From: Plasmopara viticola | Lineage: Eukaryota; Oomycota; Peronosporomycetes; Peronosporales; Peronosporaceae | Assembly (NCBI GenBank): GCA_001695595.3 | Contig: MBPM02000038.1 | Span: 496,001 to 560,000 of the forward strand | Direction of reading: 5' to 3' | Length of the DNA: 64,000 bases | Shown here: positions 31,601-42,349 of the stretch, in pieces | Layout: the number at the start of each line of letters is the position of its first letter | How positions within the stretch are numbered: the stretch's first letter is position 1 | The notes under the pieces: model-generated | Told to the model about the DNA's origin: nothing | The model's database searches: none | The model's input: only the letters and a program-made list of their open reading frames with translations | Position numbers and translations under genes: made by a program

Positions 31601-31860
31601 TTACGTTCGGCAAGCTTACCCATCGACAGTAGACGTCTGTCAAGTCCAGGGATAAGCAGCACTTCCATCATCGATATGCGTCTTCCATCTAAGCCGATAA
31701 GCTTCGCCGTTCCAGCTCCTTCGACGCGTAACTTCCTGCCTTCTGCACTTGTTTCCTTGACGTCGGCTTTAAGTTGCTTGATGTCGATCAAGTCACTTCG
31801 GTGTGGGGTCATGTGTGACGTCGCATCACTGTCGATCAGGCAGCTTACTGATTATTTATC
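28668..31860 (-). pseudogene. copia pol (protease-integrase-RT-RNase H), frameshifted
   Basis: The protease active-site region near 31,800-31,845 reads CLIDSDATSHMTPHRSDL; the normal DSGATSHM has Gly changed to Asp. The GAG-pre-integrase part has ELWHARMGHPSEDVSVKTMR. Integrase has VHTDVMGPMKTLSKGGAKHI and SPQQNGIAERMNRTIMEKAR. RT has DFKQKYGVDFFETYSPVANM, QLDIDTAFL and VCLYVDD (about 29,540). RNase H has LIGCLLYVKTCTRPDIAYIV and WEDNQGAIALANNAGYRART. At least five breaks split it into separate frames. These enzymes copy the element's RNA to DNA and insert it; this copy cannot. Confidence 0.85.
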
Positions 31861-32640
31861 CCCCACGGCAAACACTGCATCATTACCGCTAGAACGGTTT
31901 TTGAAACAGTTTCCAGAGCAGTCCCGTTTTATATGACCAGTCTGGTCACAGTTGAAGCATTTTCCCCGAAAACCGCCGCCCTTGCGTGGCGCGTAATTCT
32001 TACGGCCACTTTCTCGTCTGCCCTTGACCCGTCCTTCATTGTCTGTAGCTCGAAACGCTTTCTCACTTGCTTCCTTCTTCTGTAGTCTGTCTGACTCCTT
32101 GAACAGCTTCTCCTTGACTTCGATCAGAGTGATGTCCTTGGCGTTCTCCACGATAGAAGATATTATTTCATATTCCGCCGACAAGCTGCTCAGAAGCATT
32201 ACTTGCTGTCTTGATTTTTCCACCGGCTCTCCAGTCGTCTGGAGTCCTACGACCGGCTCATCGAATGCGTTCAGATGTTCCACCATGCGGGTGCTATTCT
32301 TCATCTTAAACTCATGAAGGCGCCGTGTCATCGTGACACGGTTGTGTTGGATAGAACGATTGTAGAAGTCGCGGAGCGTTCCCCATGCCTCCATGGCACG
32401 AGTAGCAGACCGAATCTTGGCCTGGTGTTGGATCTCGACGCCTTGGGCAATTATACCCAATGTCTTGGCGTCATTCACGAGCACGTCTCCGTTGTTTCGT
32501 TCTCCTCCTTCGCGCCCGTAATGTGCCCCAGAAGCCCTTTTCTCGCGAGGGCCATCCTCATGTTGAACTCCCAATGGTAGTAGTTACCATCTCCTAGGAG
32601 GACTTCGGTGCGCTTGGTAGTCGTGGCGGTGAAGGTGTGG
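31852..32640 (-). pseudogene. copia gag
   Basis: Main frame 32,574-31,852: a UBN2-type gag (RSATRAMEAWGTLRDFYNRS, RRLHEFKMKNSTRMVEHLNA) ending with a CCHC knuckle, CFNCDQTGHIKRDC. The N-terminal piece (DGNYYHWEFNMRMALARKGL) is in another frame just upstream, so one frameshift breaks the protein. Gag forms the virus-like particle around element RNA. Confidence 0.8.
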
Positions 32641-32672
32641 TCAAGCGAGGCTGTTGTTTGCGGCTGTTAACC

Positions 32673-32818
32673 TGTTGAGAAGATGGCAAAAACCGAAGTG
32701 AATGTGTTTATCTTGACCAATGAACGGCTACCATATGTAATTACTAACTGTGACGTACTTGTAAATACCGGGACGCCATCCACCTGTTCAACAAGCATTC
32801 AGCGGTGTAATTTCAACA
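32673..32818 (-). repeat. copia 5' LTR
   Basis: 146 bp partner of 28,433-28,577, differing at scattered positions. GCGGT target duplication follows at 32,819-32,823. On the minus strand the internal sequence after the LTR begins GGTTAACAGCC, the place of the primer-binding site. Confidence 0.85.
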
Positions 32819-32823
32819 GCGGT

Positions 32824-33127
32824 TTAATCGCTCAAAATGAAAGAATTGAGTACGCATCATAAAGCATCTCCTACTCTGTTGATCGCACAAAATCGGCGAC
32901 AAGTCTTTGTAAATAGCTTCAGGAGACTTTTGCGGCTTCGTGGCGTATGGCTGGCACACGGATCATAAACAATGCCTTGTCTTTGCGACCGCTGGTTTCC
33001 AACCCGCAATCTGGTGTTTGCTCGGGCTAGTGCAAACCGAGCTCCGGCAAGCACGCCCACGGTCGTGTAGTCAAAGCCGACTTGGCAAGTTAAAGTGAAG
33101 AAGAAAGAAAAAGGCAAATATCTATTC
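32824..33127. other. no gene assigned between copia and inverted-repeat arm
   Basis: A 90-codon minus-strand frame (33,129-32,857) without an ATG covers this stretch; it resembles nothing I know. Confidence 0.3.
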
Positions 33128-34204
33128 AAGTATTGCGTGGGCTAAAGCCCTACTTCCGTCTTTACTTAAACACGCTTTATGGACCAGTCCGGGCCGTTCC
33201 ATTGAGGCGAAAATTTAAATCGGGAACTTGACATGATCCTACCGTAAGGGTACAACACGGTACCGGGTACAGCATGATGTTAAGTGGAAGTCCCGGTTGG
33301 TATGTACGCTGTCGCTTGTCACGTCGGTGTAGGACACTGTGCCTCAGTCTGCGAAGCTGCATCACTTCACGCAGCGTCTGGCGGGCGCGTAGCATCGAAG
33401 AGATTGGACCAAAAAATCAACTGGTACACCCTGTACATAACATGTACCGTTCCGTTGGTGCATCCCTGTTTGGTACCTTCACGTTATGAGCCGATGGCCA
33501 GAGCGACGGGAACACCTTGTCTTGATGCGGTACCTACAGCCTTCAGTCAACAATGTCCGGTCGCCCTCGAGCTCAATTGGCACAGTGCTTGGCACTTGGA
33601 ACCGATTGTTCCGTTGGCGACATGTCTCATGATTGCGCTCCACAACCGTGCGCAACTTTCGGACGAATGCAATGTTGACACAGCGCCCATCCACGAAGAG
33701 CGTCCAGTACTATATTGGTACGATACACCACGCCGTCCCATCCGACGATGGTACCTGTACCATCTGGCACATCATTATCAAGCGCGATGATGGACTATAT
33801 CGGTTGGTAGCGTAAGAAGGAGACACGAAAAGAGGCGGAGAAAGGTCGGGACGATCAAGTCAAGGCTGCTTTCAATAGTACGCAGAGACAGGTCGGGGCG
33901 ATCTAGTCAAGGCTGCTGTCAATAGTACTCGCCGGCTGTACCACACGTGTTCCCCAAGTGGCATCCATTCGGCGTGGCACGGGTACAAGAACCATGTCAT
34001 GCGTACCAGTCACGTGACAAATTTAGTCTCAACACTACGTGCTCTGATTGGCTTAAAACATCGTCCCGTTCGCAGAAGTGGTACCCTCAGCGACTGCCGC
34101 GGTCATGGCTAAAGCCATGGCGCTTTCGAGGTCACGGCGAAGGAACACAAGACGAGAGCGTACCAATCATGCCTACACGTGTTTCTCTAATGTACATGGG
34201 CGTC

Positions 34205-34996
34205 TCAATTCGTGGCAAGAGGCAACGGCGGCGTCCGCTGCGCACAGTGTTCGGCACAGAGGTTGCCATTCCGCTCGTACGCGGGTTTCTGACACGACGC
34301 CACGAGACAGCGCTTGCCCCCGCCGTGGGCCCAGCAGAGTCCATGGGACACGGCAATCTTGGCGCATCCCGCGTGTTTGCACCGCGTGCCACCGCCGTGC
34401 GACCAGCAGATGCCTCGCGACTTGGCCCGCTTGGTACACCCCGCAACGGTACACCGCGTGTACCCCCCGTGTTTCCAGCACAACCCCCGGTTCTGAGCGC
34501 GGCAATTGCAGTCTTCGATCGAACACCGTTTCCCCCCGCCGTGGCGAATGCACAGGCCACGGTCCACGACGTACTTTTCGCACTTTTCTGCCTTGCAAAT
34601 GCGCGTCTTGCGTTTCCTCTTGGGCGGCGCGTGCGGCTGCGTGCACTTCCTGGGCAAGAAAGTCGATGGTACCGTGTTCCCGTGCGAGTGGCACCCTTCA
34701 CTCGCGGAGACGGAAGGGTGCACTTGCTGCTGTTGGTGCATGGGATGGCAAGCCCGTGGGTTTAATAGATACGCAATCGAGGACGACGTGGTGGTGGGGG
34801 ACACGTCGGTTGCGACAGCAGACGTGGTGTGGGACGCAAGGGTGCTCAAGAGGCTTGGGAGCGTGGGCAAGCGAGGTGCGAGCGACGGGAGACGGATCGA
34901 GTGGTACGTGGGGGGTACAGGGTACCCTCGCGAGGGCAGTGGCACTGCTTGCAAACGTGGTGCCAGACGCGCCGAGTCGACGGGACTCACTTGCAT
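34205..34996 (-). CDS. five-finger Cys/His protein, oomycete 'WRKY19-like' type (left copy)
   Basis: 263 residues from ATG 34,996; the open frame continues upstream but only with non-ATG starts. The first half is low-complexity S/T/P/L. A basic PPKRKRKTR patch, a likely nuclear signal, precedes five tandem fingers of the form C-x4-C-x6/7-G-(L/I)-C-x2-HGGG, for example CSIEDCNCRAQNRGLCWKHG. In oomycete genomes such repeats are often annotated as WRKY19-like zinc-finger proteins, presumably nucleic-acid binding. The gene is GC-rich compared with the window, and its twin at 55,507 differs by few residues. No break is seen. A nuclear regulatory role is inferred only from the fingers. Confidence 0.65.
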   Translation of the reverse strand: MQVSPVDSARLAPRLQAVPLPSRGYPVPPTYHSIRLPSLAPRLPTLPSLLSTLASHTTSAVATDVSPTTTSSSIAYLLNPRACHPMHQQQQVHPSVSASEGCHSHGNTVPSTFLPRKCTQPHAPPKRKRKTRICKAEKCEKYVVDRGLCIRHGGGKRCSIEDCNCRAQNRGLCWKHGGYTRCTVAGCTKRAKSRGICWSHGGGTRCKHAGCAKIAVSHGLCWAHGGGKRCLVASCQKPAYERNGNLCAEHCAQRTPPLPLATN

Positions 34997-35884
34997 GGGT
35001 TTGTGCTTCGAGGTGAGGAAGTTGCTTGCCGGGTGGTGAGTTACCAAGTGAGCACGCAAATGAAACCTTGACGTGTTAGTCGCAGCAGCGGGGGCGACTA
35101 TCAAGAGGTGTGAAAGTGGATTTGCAGCCTAAGAAACCGTGACAAATCAATTCTCGCAGACGATGTGTCCTAGCGTAAACGTACAAAAGTGTCGCACTCG
35201 GATGATTGCATTTGGCTATTGAAATGCAACTGGACACGTACTCGTATCGTCATCGATCCGGTACCTGTACCATACGGTACCGTAAAATGGGCTCCAAACT
35301 TTTCATGCGGTACACTAACTTCGGCTAATGCTCGCTCTTAATAAAAGGGTAGGAGCGTACCATCAAGCATATTATTGGGGGGTTGAACGATCCACAAGTA
35401 ATCACGCATGGTACATAGTACCGTTTCACAAGATGTACTTAAGCAGTCGGGTACAGTAGGCTTTCAACGGGTTCCGGTGGAACCTTATTGAGGAGGGAAA
35501 GGACGCCGTGTCATCATCGCACTCGTCCGATGCTAGCATGCGATCGTCATTTCAAAGCACGACGTGAGCTAATCAGAGAGTCATGTCCGCGATAGGCAGT
35601 CAACCGTACCGAAAGGGTACTCATAGGGCAACTGGTACCAACTCCTTTAACCTGTACCAGTGCGTTCGTTCGACATCGACCAAATTTCCTGGCTTTGGCC
35701 CACAGCCTTTCCAGGAGGCGATCGTGGTGGTTGTAACGACCATGACTCTATCCACTCATTGTTGTGCCGGGGCCCAAAAAAGATGCGGGACTGATCACAT
35801 CCAGGGTGTTACCGGCTGTACCGTGCTTGCTTAACAACAAAAGTCACACGCAGTACCTGCAGGAACAAGCATTGTACCACCGTC

Positions 35885-36106
35885 CTACTGTAGCTTATGC
35901 GTTGGACAATGCCCTACTTCTTGACTCTTTTGTATCAATCGTCGTTTTGTGAGCCTTTCTTCCTTCATCAAGGCTTTCGTATTCTTCATCAAATGACGCA
36001 ACTCTGGAGGTTGGTACACATTGTCTTTGGCCAACACGAAAATGGACCGAACGCTCCCCGTGAGGATTGGACGCGCTGGGTACAGTATTGTACCCTTACG
36101 GTACAT
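35885..36106 (-). CDS. small basic ORF conserved in both arms (left copy)
   Basis: 73 residues, ATG 36,106: MYRKGTILYPARPILTGSVR, then KDNVYQPPELRHLMKNTKAL and a K/R-rich end. The right-arm copy (54,387-54,599) keeps the frame with only two substitutions in 70 residues. No family is recognised. It may be an exon of a larger gene. Confidence 0.4.
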   Translation of the reverse strand: MYRKGTILYPARPILTGSVRSIFVLAKDNVYQPPELRHLMKNTKALMKEERLTKRRLIQKSQEVGHCPTHKLQ

Positions 36107-36612
36107 GATCTTGTAACGTACCTCGACAGATCCCTGCTGACAATTATAGGAAATTCAACTCTATGAATTGGAAACTAGCGTGCGCATGACATGCAATTAT
36201 CATAGTTAAGAGATCAAGACTCACTCAGCACTTCCAGGACAAATCATGGCATTTCTTAGCTGAAATTCCCCGACAGAGGTCCTTTCTCATTTAATACAAG
36301 TACTTTCAATCAAAATCGAAGAATTGAGAAGGGGCATGTGGGGCAACATAAGTCATGCCCCGCAATTTTTCTTCTCAAGCCTGTCCAGTGGCCTGTCACG
36401 CAGCAATCACCATTCCCAGCAAATCCTTGTCGTGCTCGTCATTCCCAATCTTGCAGACGATGGGTTTATTTCGCGATTTGGGGACACAAGGCGGGCTTTG
36501 ACCAAGTCGTAGACATTAAAATCCTCATTCTAGCAATTGAGTGTATCGTATCACCCGGATCTATTTTCACTACCGCGATATAAGGCAGAGACTTTCTGTT
36601 TTGGTACCTTAC

Positions 36613-36858
36613 CAATGTAATGTATTACGTTATCGCGTTGCCAAGTTATGCACGTGCTAGGCTCAGTCTGGCTAGTGGTGTCCGCATACGTCGGGTCTCG
36701 TTCGGCGGGCAGTGCAGCCAGCACCGAGGCCGTGAGGGTCTTTCATTATTTTGTGTAGCTCTGACTTGGTCAGAGCCCAGGTGGCGCCCTGGTGCTGGAA
36801 ACCGTCGCGTCGAGGGTGAGGCTCGTTAGAGACCAGCAGCTGCCCGAGAGCACCTGCC
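36613..36858 (-). mobile_element. short dispersed element, copy 2 (SINE/MITE-like)
   Basis: Interrupts the left arm between ...GGTACCTTAC and TATGCCAATTA, sequences that are adjacent in the right arm (about 53,815-53,835). Most of it matches 17,820-18,000 in inverted orientation. About 245 bp; no coding capacity. Confidence 0.6.
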
Positions 36859-37075
36859 CGTATGCCAATTATTCTGAATAAAGGTTGGGTGCCAGTCGGC
36901 TTGATGCAAGTCTTTACAAGTGAATCATTGAAAGATGAATGACACCCATTCCTCTTTGCCTTATGTTCGAAAAGTCTGTTTGGTCAGAAGAATGACCAAA
37001 CAAAACGGAACGATGTCTGTTGGTCGGTCGGGTCTCTCAACGGTGACCCCTATTTAGGGGTAGGAGGAGCGGACG

Positions 37076-38139
37076 ATGGGACACAAACGATCCGCTTCGT
37101 CCGCTAGCCCTTCGACCTCCTTTGAGGTTGTTCTTGATCGTCATTCTCGAAGCTGCGGCAGAAAAGCGATGGCGCGGAAATGGTTCCAGCTCGTGGACAC
37201 AGATGGGATCGCTCTGACGTCGGAGACTTCTGTGGACGTGGATATTGAAGATGTGGATTCGTTCCGAGATGCAGTGAAGGACAAGTACAAGGATAGTCAC
37301 CTCGCAGGGATTGCTGCGTCCGACCTACTAGTCTTCGACGCGAACGGTGTGGCGTTGCCCAACTCATCGTCGTCAGTGAAGGAGTATGAAAATGATGGGG
37401 AGAATGCGCTCATCGTGCAAGTACCTCAGCGCGCAAGCGCACCCGAAGTTGCCCTTCTCCAAGTGATTTTGCCGCACATTCTCGCAAATGCACCAACAAC
37501 TGTGACGGAACAAGACAGTTCCTTCAAGGAGCGATTGAGCGCGTATTATGGATGTTTTCGGCGAAAGAAGACGCGGATGCGATGCATGTGGCTCGATGTG
37601 GCTTTTCCACGCTCGCTCGTGACCGCGTCGCATCTGTTTCGTCGAAGCCACGCGTATTTATCGCTTGCAATGATGCAAATATCGGATATTGACGACGAGA
37701 AGAATGGGCTGTTGCTGTTTTAGCCATCGAAATACGCGCTCGACCATTTACAAATCAGCTTCATCCGTGACGAGTCAGACGTTTTTGGTCTCAAGCTGTT
37801 CGATCCTTCCATCAAAGACACGCGTCTCATCGATCTCAAAGACTGCAAAGGGCATGACGTGCTCACTACGGAACAAAGAGGACTGCTTTTAACAGCGCAT
37901 CACGGACGAAACAAGCATGCTCGTTTGACATGGCGACGACTTTTGGTGACATGGTGGGCAACCCTTTGGTCTTCACTGGTTCAAAGCGGCCATTCTATCG
38001 CTGTTTGAATCTGCAAGCAAAAGTCGCTCGCATGATTGCCTTGAAGAAGAATAAGATTGACGCATCAAATGACTTCGAAGATTTCTGGACGGAAGTGTCG
38101 TTAAGTGACAAGGTTTCACCGAAGCATGATGACCGCTGA
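37076..38139 (+). pseudogene. Crinkler with HNH-like C-terminal domain (left copy)
   Basis: ATG 37,076 opens the frame, but 37,169 (MARKWFQLVDTDG) fits the usual CRN start better. The N-terminal domain has KDKYKDSHLAGIAASDLLVF and ends EYENDGENALIVQVPQ, an LFLAK/HVLV-type header. The C-terminal part has ISDIDDEKNGLLLF and, after a premature TAG at 37,721 (AAG in the right copy), YALDHLQISFI and a later-frame KRPFYRCLNLQAKVARMIAL. This follows the pattern of HNH-like CRN C-domains, which damage host DNA or act in the nucleus. One stop and one frameshift make this copy dead. Confidence 0.7.
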
Positions 38140-38244
38140 TCCAGCAATGGTCTGATTATGCTCATCACGCTTTTTCAAGAAATTTACACATCGCTGAGGT
38201 TATAAACGTGACCATCCCGATTCTCGTTGTCAGAAGCAACCATA

Positions 38245-38517
38245 TCAGGTATGGAACACTTCAAATGTTATGAAATAGGATGAATGCGGACCGAACATAT
38301 GTAAACAGTTGCAAATTTGTCTATGCGCGACCGGTAACGACGTAATATCACTCAAATGGCCCAGCAAATAGAATTTTGATCTTGTCTCCACTACGCGAGC
38401 ACGATCGTATGTTCCGCTAAATAAAGTCCACTTCTTTGCCTTACGAATCAGATCAACTGGAGGATATCTACATATAAGGTTTTGTTTAGTTGTGAGCTCC
38501 TCCCATTTACCGGACAT
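38245..38517 (-). other. reading frame conserved at the inner ends of both arms (left copy)
   Basis: 90 stop-free codons on the minus strand ending HMFGPHSSYFITFEVFHT. The right arm has the equivalent at 52,085-52,408 (107 codons), identical over the last 25 or so residues. The opposite strand also reads nearly open and could instead be the 3' end of the CRN gene (LQICLCATGND, then VSTTRARSY). I cannot decide the coding strand from sequence alone. Confidence 0.3.
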
Positions 38518-38685
38518 GCTAAAATAGTATCAATTATGAAGAGAAGGAGAGGTGAATCATCAAAAACTTGCACGAAAACAAACATTGTGTTGATGCAGAT
38601 CGGTTATTGGCACACAATGCCGATTTATTTCCACCTTGCTTCGGAAACGTCACATACTCCTGCCCCATGTTTAGAGAATCGAAAG

Positions 38686-38842
38686 GACGGTACCAGGTAC
38701 CTTCGAGGAATTGTCCCGACTAGCATATTGCGTGTGTGGACGAGAAGACTCGAGCCAACTTTTCAGCACGTCTCTCATACTCGGCTTCTTTTAATTAATT
38801 CTTGTAACTTGCATGACCGAATACGTCGATAATTGCCACTTT
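38686..38842 (+). repeat. direct repeat copy 1 beside left arm
   Basis: GGTACCAGGTACCTTCGAGG and the following 130 bp match 57,738-57,890 in the same orientation at roughly 80 percent, although the neighbouring 5.5-kb arms are inverted relative to each other. Confidence 0.65.
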
Positions 38843-39890
38843 TACAGGTCAAGCTGGTGTTGGTTTATTATTAATACCTACTTGCGCTATCCGCAACCTT
38901 TGAGACGTTACACGCCGACACGTCACTTTATGGATATCCTCTCCCGAAATCTTCGAATCTGTGGTAATATCGACTTGACTATTACATACATTCACGTGCT
39001 ATACGCCCTTATTCAGCCGGAACACCGGGTTAATTGCTTCGGAAATTTGCTTCGTCGTTATGAAGAAAAAAGTCACCATATTTTTTGGAGGACTTTAATC
39101 CCGTCATTACCGGCAACTAGATCAGGCACGACATGGCAATAGAAATCCTCTTAAAGGGCGCAATGAATTGCTCGACCGGACGAGTTCAATCCGTTTAGTC
39201 GGTTCTTGGCAACTTTAAAACCCTGATCTCCAAGAATTTAGAAGCCCCTACTCAAGTTCAAAAAATTGATTATATTTTGGTCAGTTCTCAGCATTTTTAC
39301 ACGGATTTTTAGGTTGTTCAGCATGACTTTAAAGGCTTGGCTTAGAATTGAAAATCATACAGAAATTCCTTATCGACTTAATTGTTTAATTTTTAAACTG
39401 TCAAAAAGGGCCCCATGGAAATGCCCAATTTGGGGAATGCGGTTGCCTGAAGCCCAAGAGTATTTGCACAACTCCTCAAATGAGTTAGCAAACTCCTTTT
39501 GGGCTCCAAGTTGAGATTTATAAAATCCGGAATTCTTTTTAATGCACAAAAACGGAAAGATTCTTTTTTCCTGCGTGAGTTGTTCCTAAAGAAAAAATGA
39601 AAGCATGCGGGTGCTATAAAATCTTCACCTAAAAGTAAATGGACTTCAGCATTTGCATGCTCAGGAACCATCTAGTGTCCATCCGGACCAAATATTATTG
39701 CAAAAACCTAGCTTAAAAAAAGGCTGAACGAATAGATTTACTATTCGTCCAAACAGACATTTACCTCCGACTTGGAATCCACTGAGCGCTGCTCTAGTTT
39801 TTTTTCAGATCGCCAGCCATTCTTCACAAGACGCCCATCCCGGTCGAATCAATCCAAGATCTAAAGTCGACTTGCTTCTCTTTTTTGTCG
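38843..39890. other. no assignable gene, perhaps 5' part of the LINE
   Basis: Frames are short. A plus-strand stretch at 39,260-39,520 is open but motif-free. It could be the decayed 5' end of the LINE that follows. Confidence 0.3.
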
Positions 39891-42345
39891 TACAGGTCTG
39901 GAATTTACAGTTCGCCTTCGAGAGAATTTGGTAAACCAAAATGGGAACCCTTAAAATTGGTCAGAATTCCTTAAGACACTAAAGCGCGACTTACTTCAAT
40001 GGGTCAGGCTTATTTGGACAGTGCCTTCACAGCCTTTGAGTTTTATTGGACAACAACACACACGGCGATCAGGAACCCCCCGGGACCGGACGGCCTTCCT
40101 ATAAGACAGACCTGCCCCTCTGGATCAGAATATTTGAATTTATGAATGCTGCTCAATTTGAAGGGGAGAGATGACTAAGTTTCAACGAAGGGTCCAAGTC
40201 TCGCTTCTTTATAAAAAAAGACGATCGGAAACTTTCCAGCAACTATCGACCAATTTCATTACTTAATGTAGACGCTGAAACTGGGTCCAAATTTTTGGCC
40301 CATAGGCTCGGGGAAGACTACTTCACCCGGACCAATATGGATTTGTACTGGGTCGGGAAATTCGCCTCGCATATTTACGGTTTCAAGCTTTGACACAATT
40401 ATTTGGGGGCGAAAAATCCTCAGTTGGCGCCATTTTACTAGATTTTGCTAGGTCCTTTGATAGTGTCGTATGGGACGCACTTGATACGGTTCTAATGCAC
40501 TATGAATTTGGGAATACGAGTCCTATTCCCGGATACCCTAACAACTCTGATGTTCTATGGCCAGCCACTTGATCATTTGATCTAGTTGCGGAGGGGGGCA
40601 CAATCGCCAGCATCTTTTGTGCTTTTGATTGAGCCTTTGCTTAATTTTCTACAAGTTCGTCTTCGAAAGTTTAATCTTCAGACTCAATCGGCCACTCACT
40701 TTATCCACTCAATTTGCGGCTCCGACTCCCTCGATGATTCGACCCATACATTTATCAGCTTTGCTGATGACCGCGCCTAACTCCTTCACGATTTACTCCA
40801 TACCAAATACTTCCTAAATTTTGTGGGGAACTTTTGTAAGGCTTCTGGTATGGGTCTTATTACGGCTAAAACAGTAATCCTTCCTTTTCAATCTTGAACA
40901 GCGGAAAACGAGCCATTACGACAAATCCTTTTATCAATGTGAGTTATCGTGGTAGACAATAATGCCTGCACTAAACTTTTGGGTATGTATTACGGACCAA
41001 CTCTGACCGACTCCAGCATCTTATTGTGGAAATGGAAAACCGGTGTTTGCTTTGGCTTCACCGGGCAAGGACTTTACTAGATCAAATTGTTATTCTTATA
41101 CAAATTATTCTACCCGTACCATGGTAACGGCCAGTGTTTTTTACATTACGTCAACTGGCTTACAAAAATAACTTTCACGACTAAGTTCACGCTTCATGCG
41201 TCGTTTAAACTTTCCAACGCTCTATCCCGCGATTGGTTATATCTTCCAAAAAAACCAGGTGAATTGGATCCAACGCCTTTTTAGACTTGATCAAGAGTCT
41301 TCAACTTCACATGCTATGTAAAGAGCTTTTAGCTGGCAGGATCCCGACTAATTTACCATCCAGGGCGGACCCAACTATTCGACTTTTTGATAAAGTGCAT
41401 TCCGTTTCGGGACAAGACTTTGATATCCTTAACGCCACAATTTCTATCGACCCGGACCATGTCATACTGTTTATATCGCTGGACAAATCTTAGCACTTGA
41501 ACTTTTTACATGGCATACCCAACTTCGCAAAAAATTTACAAAACTTAAAGCAAAATTTAACAGGCTAACCACGCACATTCAGAATAATCTGAATATTACC
41601 TACAGCAACTGTGGTAGAACTCTTGCCGGAGCTATAAGGCCACTAAATTTCTCAAACTTATTAGCCGCCCAAAAATTTTAGGCCGACGCAACTTTTTACG
41701 GTGTGCTTTACACCTCTTACGGCTACAAACCTTTCCCGTTTTTCACGCCAATTCGGCTTGTCAGTGCGCATTTATTCGCCAATATCTTTTAAAAGATTGG
41801 CTCTCACTAGACCCTTATCCTATAAGGCCTTGTCAACTAACGCTGCACATCACTCCTGGAGTTTGATAATCAGAGCTAAGTGTGGCCAGAATCTAATGAA
41901 AATATTTGGTTTACCGGCCTTGACCCTTTCTCGATTCGGCGCCTTAAGTAAACCTAATACGACTATGTAGACCTGTGACCACAAACTGGGATGACATGGC
42001 TTGCCAGTCGAGTCCGACCTTCTTCATCGGCTCCATATTTCTCAGTTATCGTCTCCAGCATCTTACTGCTGCATATTCAACCTGCCATCATGTTTGTGGA
42101 GCTTTGAAAAGTGCCCCACACTCATTTTGGTATTGCGACTTTGCGACTCAAGTCTGGTTAAAATGACTCAGTGCTTTTCGAGGCTTTTTTCGGGCCACAC
42201 TGGAATAGGAGTCAGTCTTTTTGAAATAACCAACTATGCCGAGTCATATTACGGTTACAGTAAATTTGTGATTTTCCACATTGTGGGAGTAGTGCTTCTT
42301 CGTTGCTTGGTGGTGCACCGGAATAAAATTCGCTTTTAAGAGTTT
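39890..42345 (+). mobile_element. non-LTR retrotransposon (LINE) reverse-transcriptase relic
   Basis: RT landmarks in order on the plus strand: NPPGPDGLP (about 40,080), SSNYRPISLLNVDAETG (about 40,240), GAILLDFARSFDSVVWDALD (about 40,430), the position of RQG-DP-SP spoiled (LRRGAQSPASFVLLIEPLLN, 40,590), and the catalytic box as SFADD (about 40,765). A cysteine/histidine-containing tail near 42,080-42,170 (SAPHSFWYCDFATQVWLK) fits the zf-RVT end of plant- and oomycete-type L1 elements. Many frameshifts; no poly-A tail or target duplication found. The element is dead. Confidence 0.75.
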
Positions 42346-42349
42346 CGAG

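Larger units (their letters stand above)
28433..32818 (-). mobile_element. full-length Ty1/copia retrotransposon with target duplication
   Basis: 4,386 bp between matching LTRs and flanked by the 5-bp direct repeat GCGGT (28,428-28,432 and 32,819-32,823), the duplication size expected for copia integrase. The minus-strand order is gag, protease, integrase, RT, RNase H, which defines the copia class (integrase before RT). Frameshifts and stops interrupt the polyprotein, so it is no longer autonomous, but the ends are whole and it has inserted once at this place. Confidence 0.9.
33128..38656 (+). repeat. left arm of large inverted repeat (about 5.5 kb)
   Basis: The reverse complement of 51,997-57,427 aligns end to end with this arm: finger gene, 70-residue ORF, CRN-HNH gene and the conserved ORF at the inner end. 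Identity is high (about 90 percent or more in the finger gene, lower at the ends). The left arm has an insertion of about 245 bp at 36,613-36,858 and lacks some sequence near 36,500 that the right arm keeps. Confidence 0.85.

Noticed and set aside
32857..33129. 90-codon minus-strand frame beside the copia element
   Set aside because: No ATG, no motif and next to repeat boundaries; left as unassigned sequence rather than a gene.
33947..35071. Several long plus-strand frames (up to 312 codons) across the left finger gene
   Set aside because: They are antisense shadows caused by high GC. The minus strand has the regular five-finger repeat, and the twin at 55.5-56.3 kb shows the same pattern.
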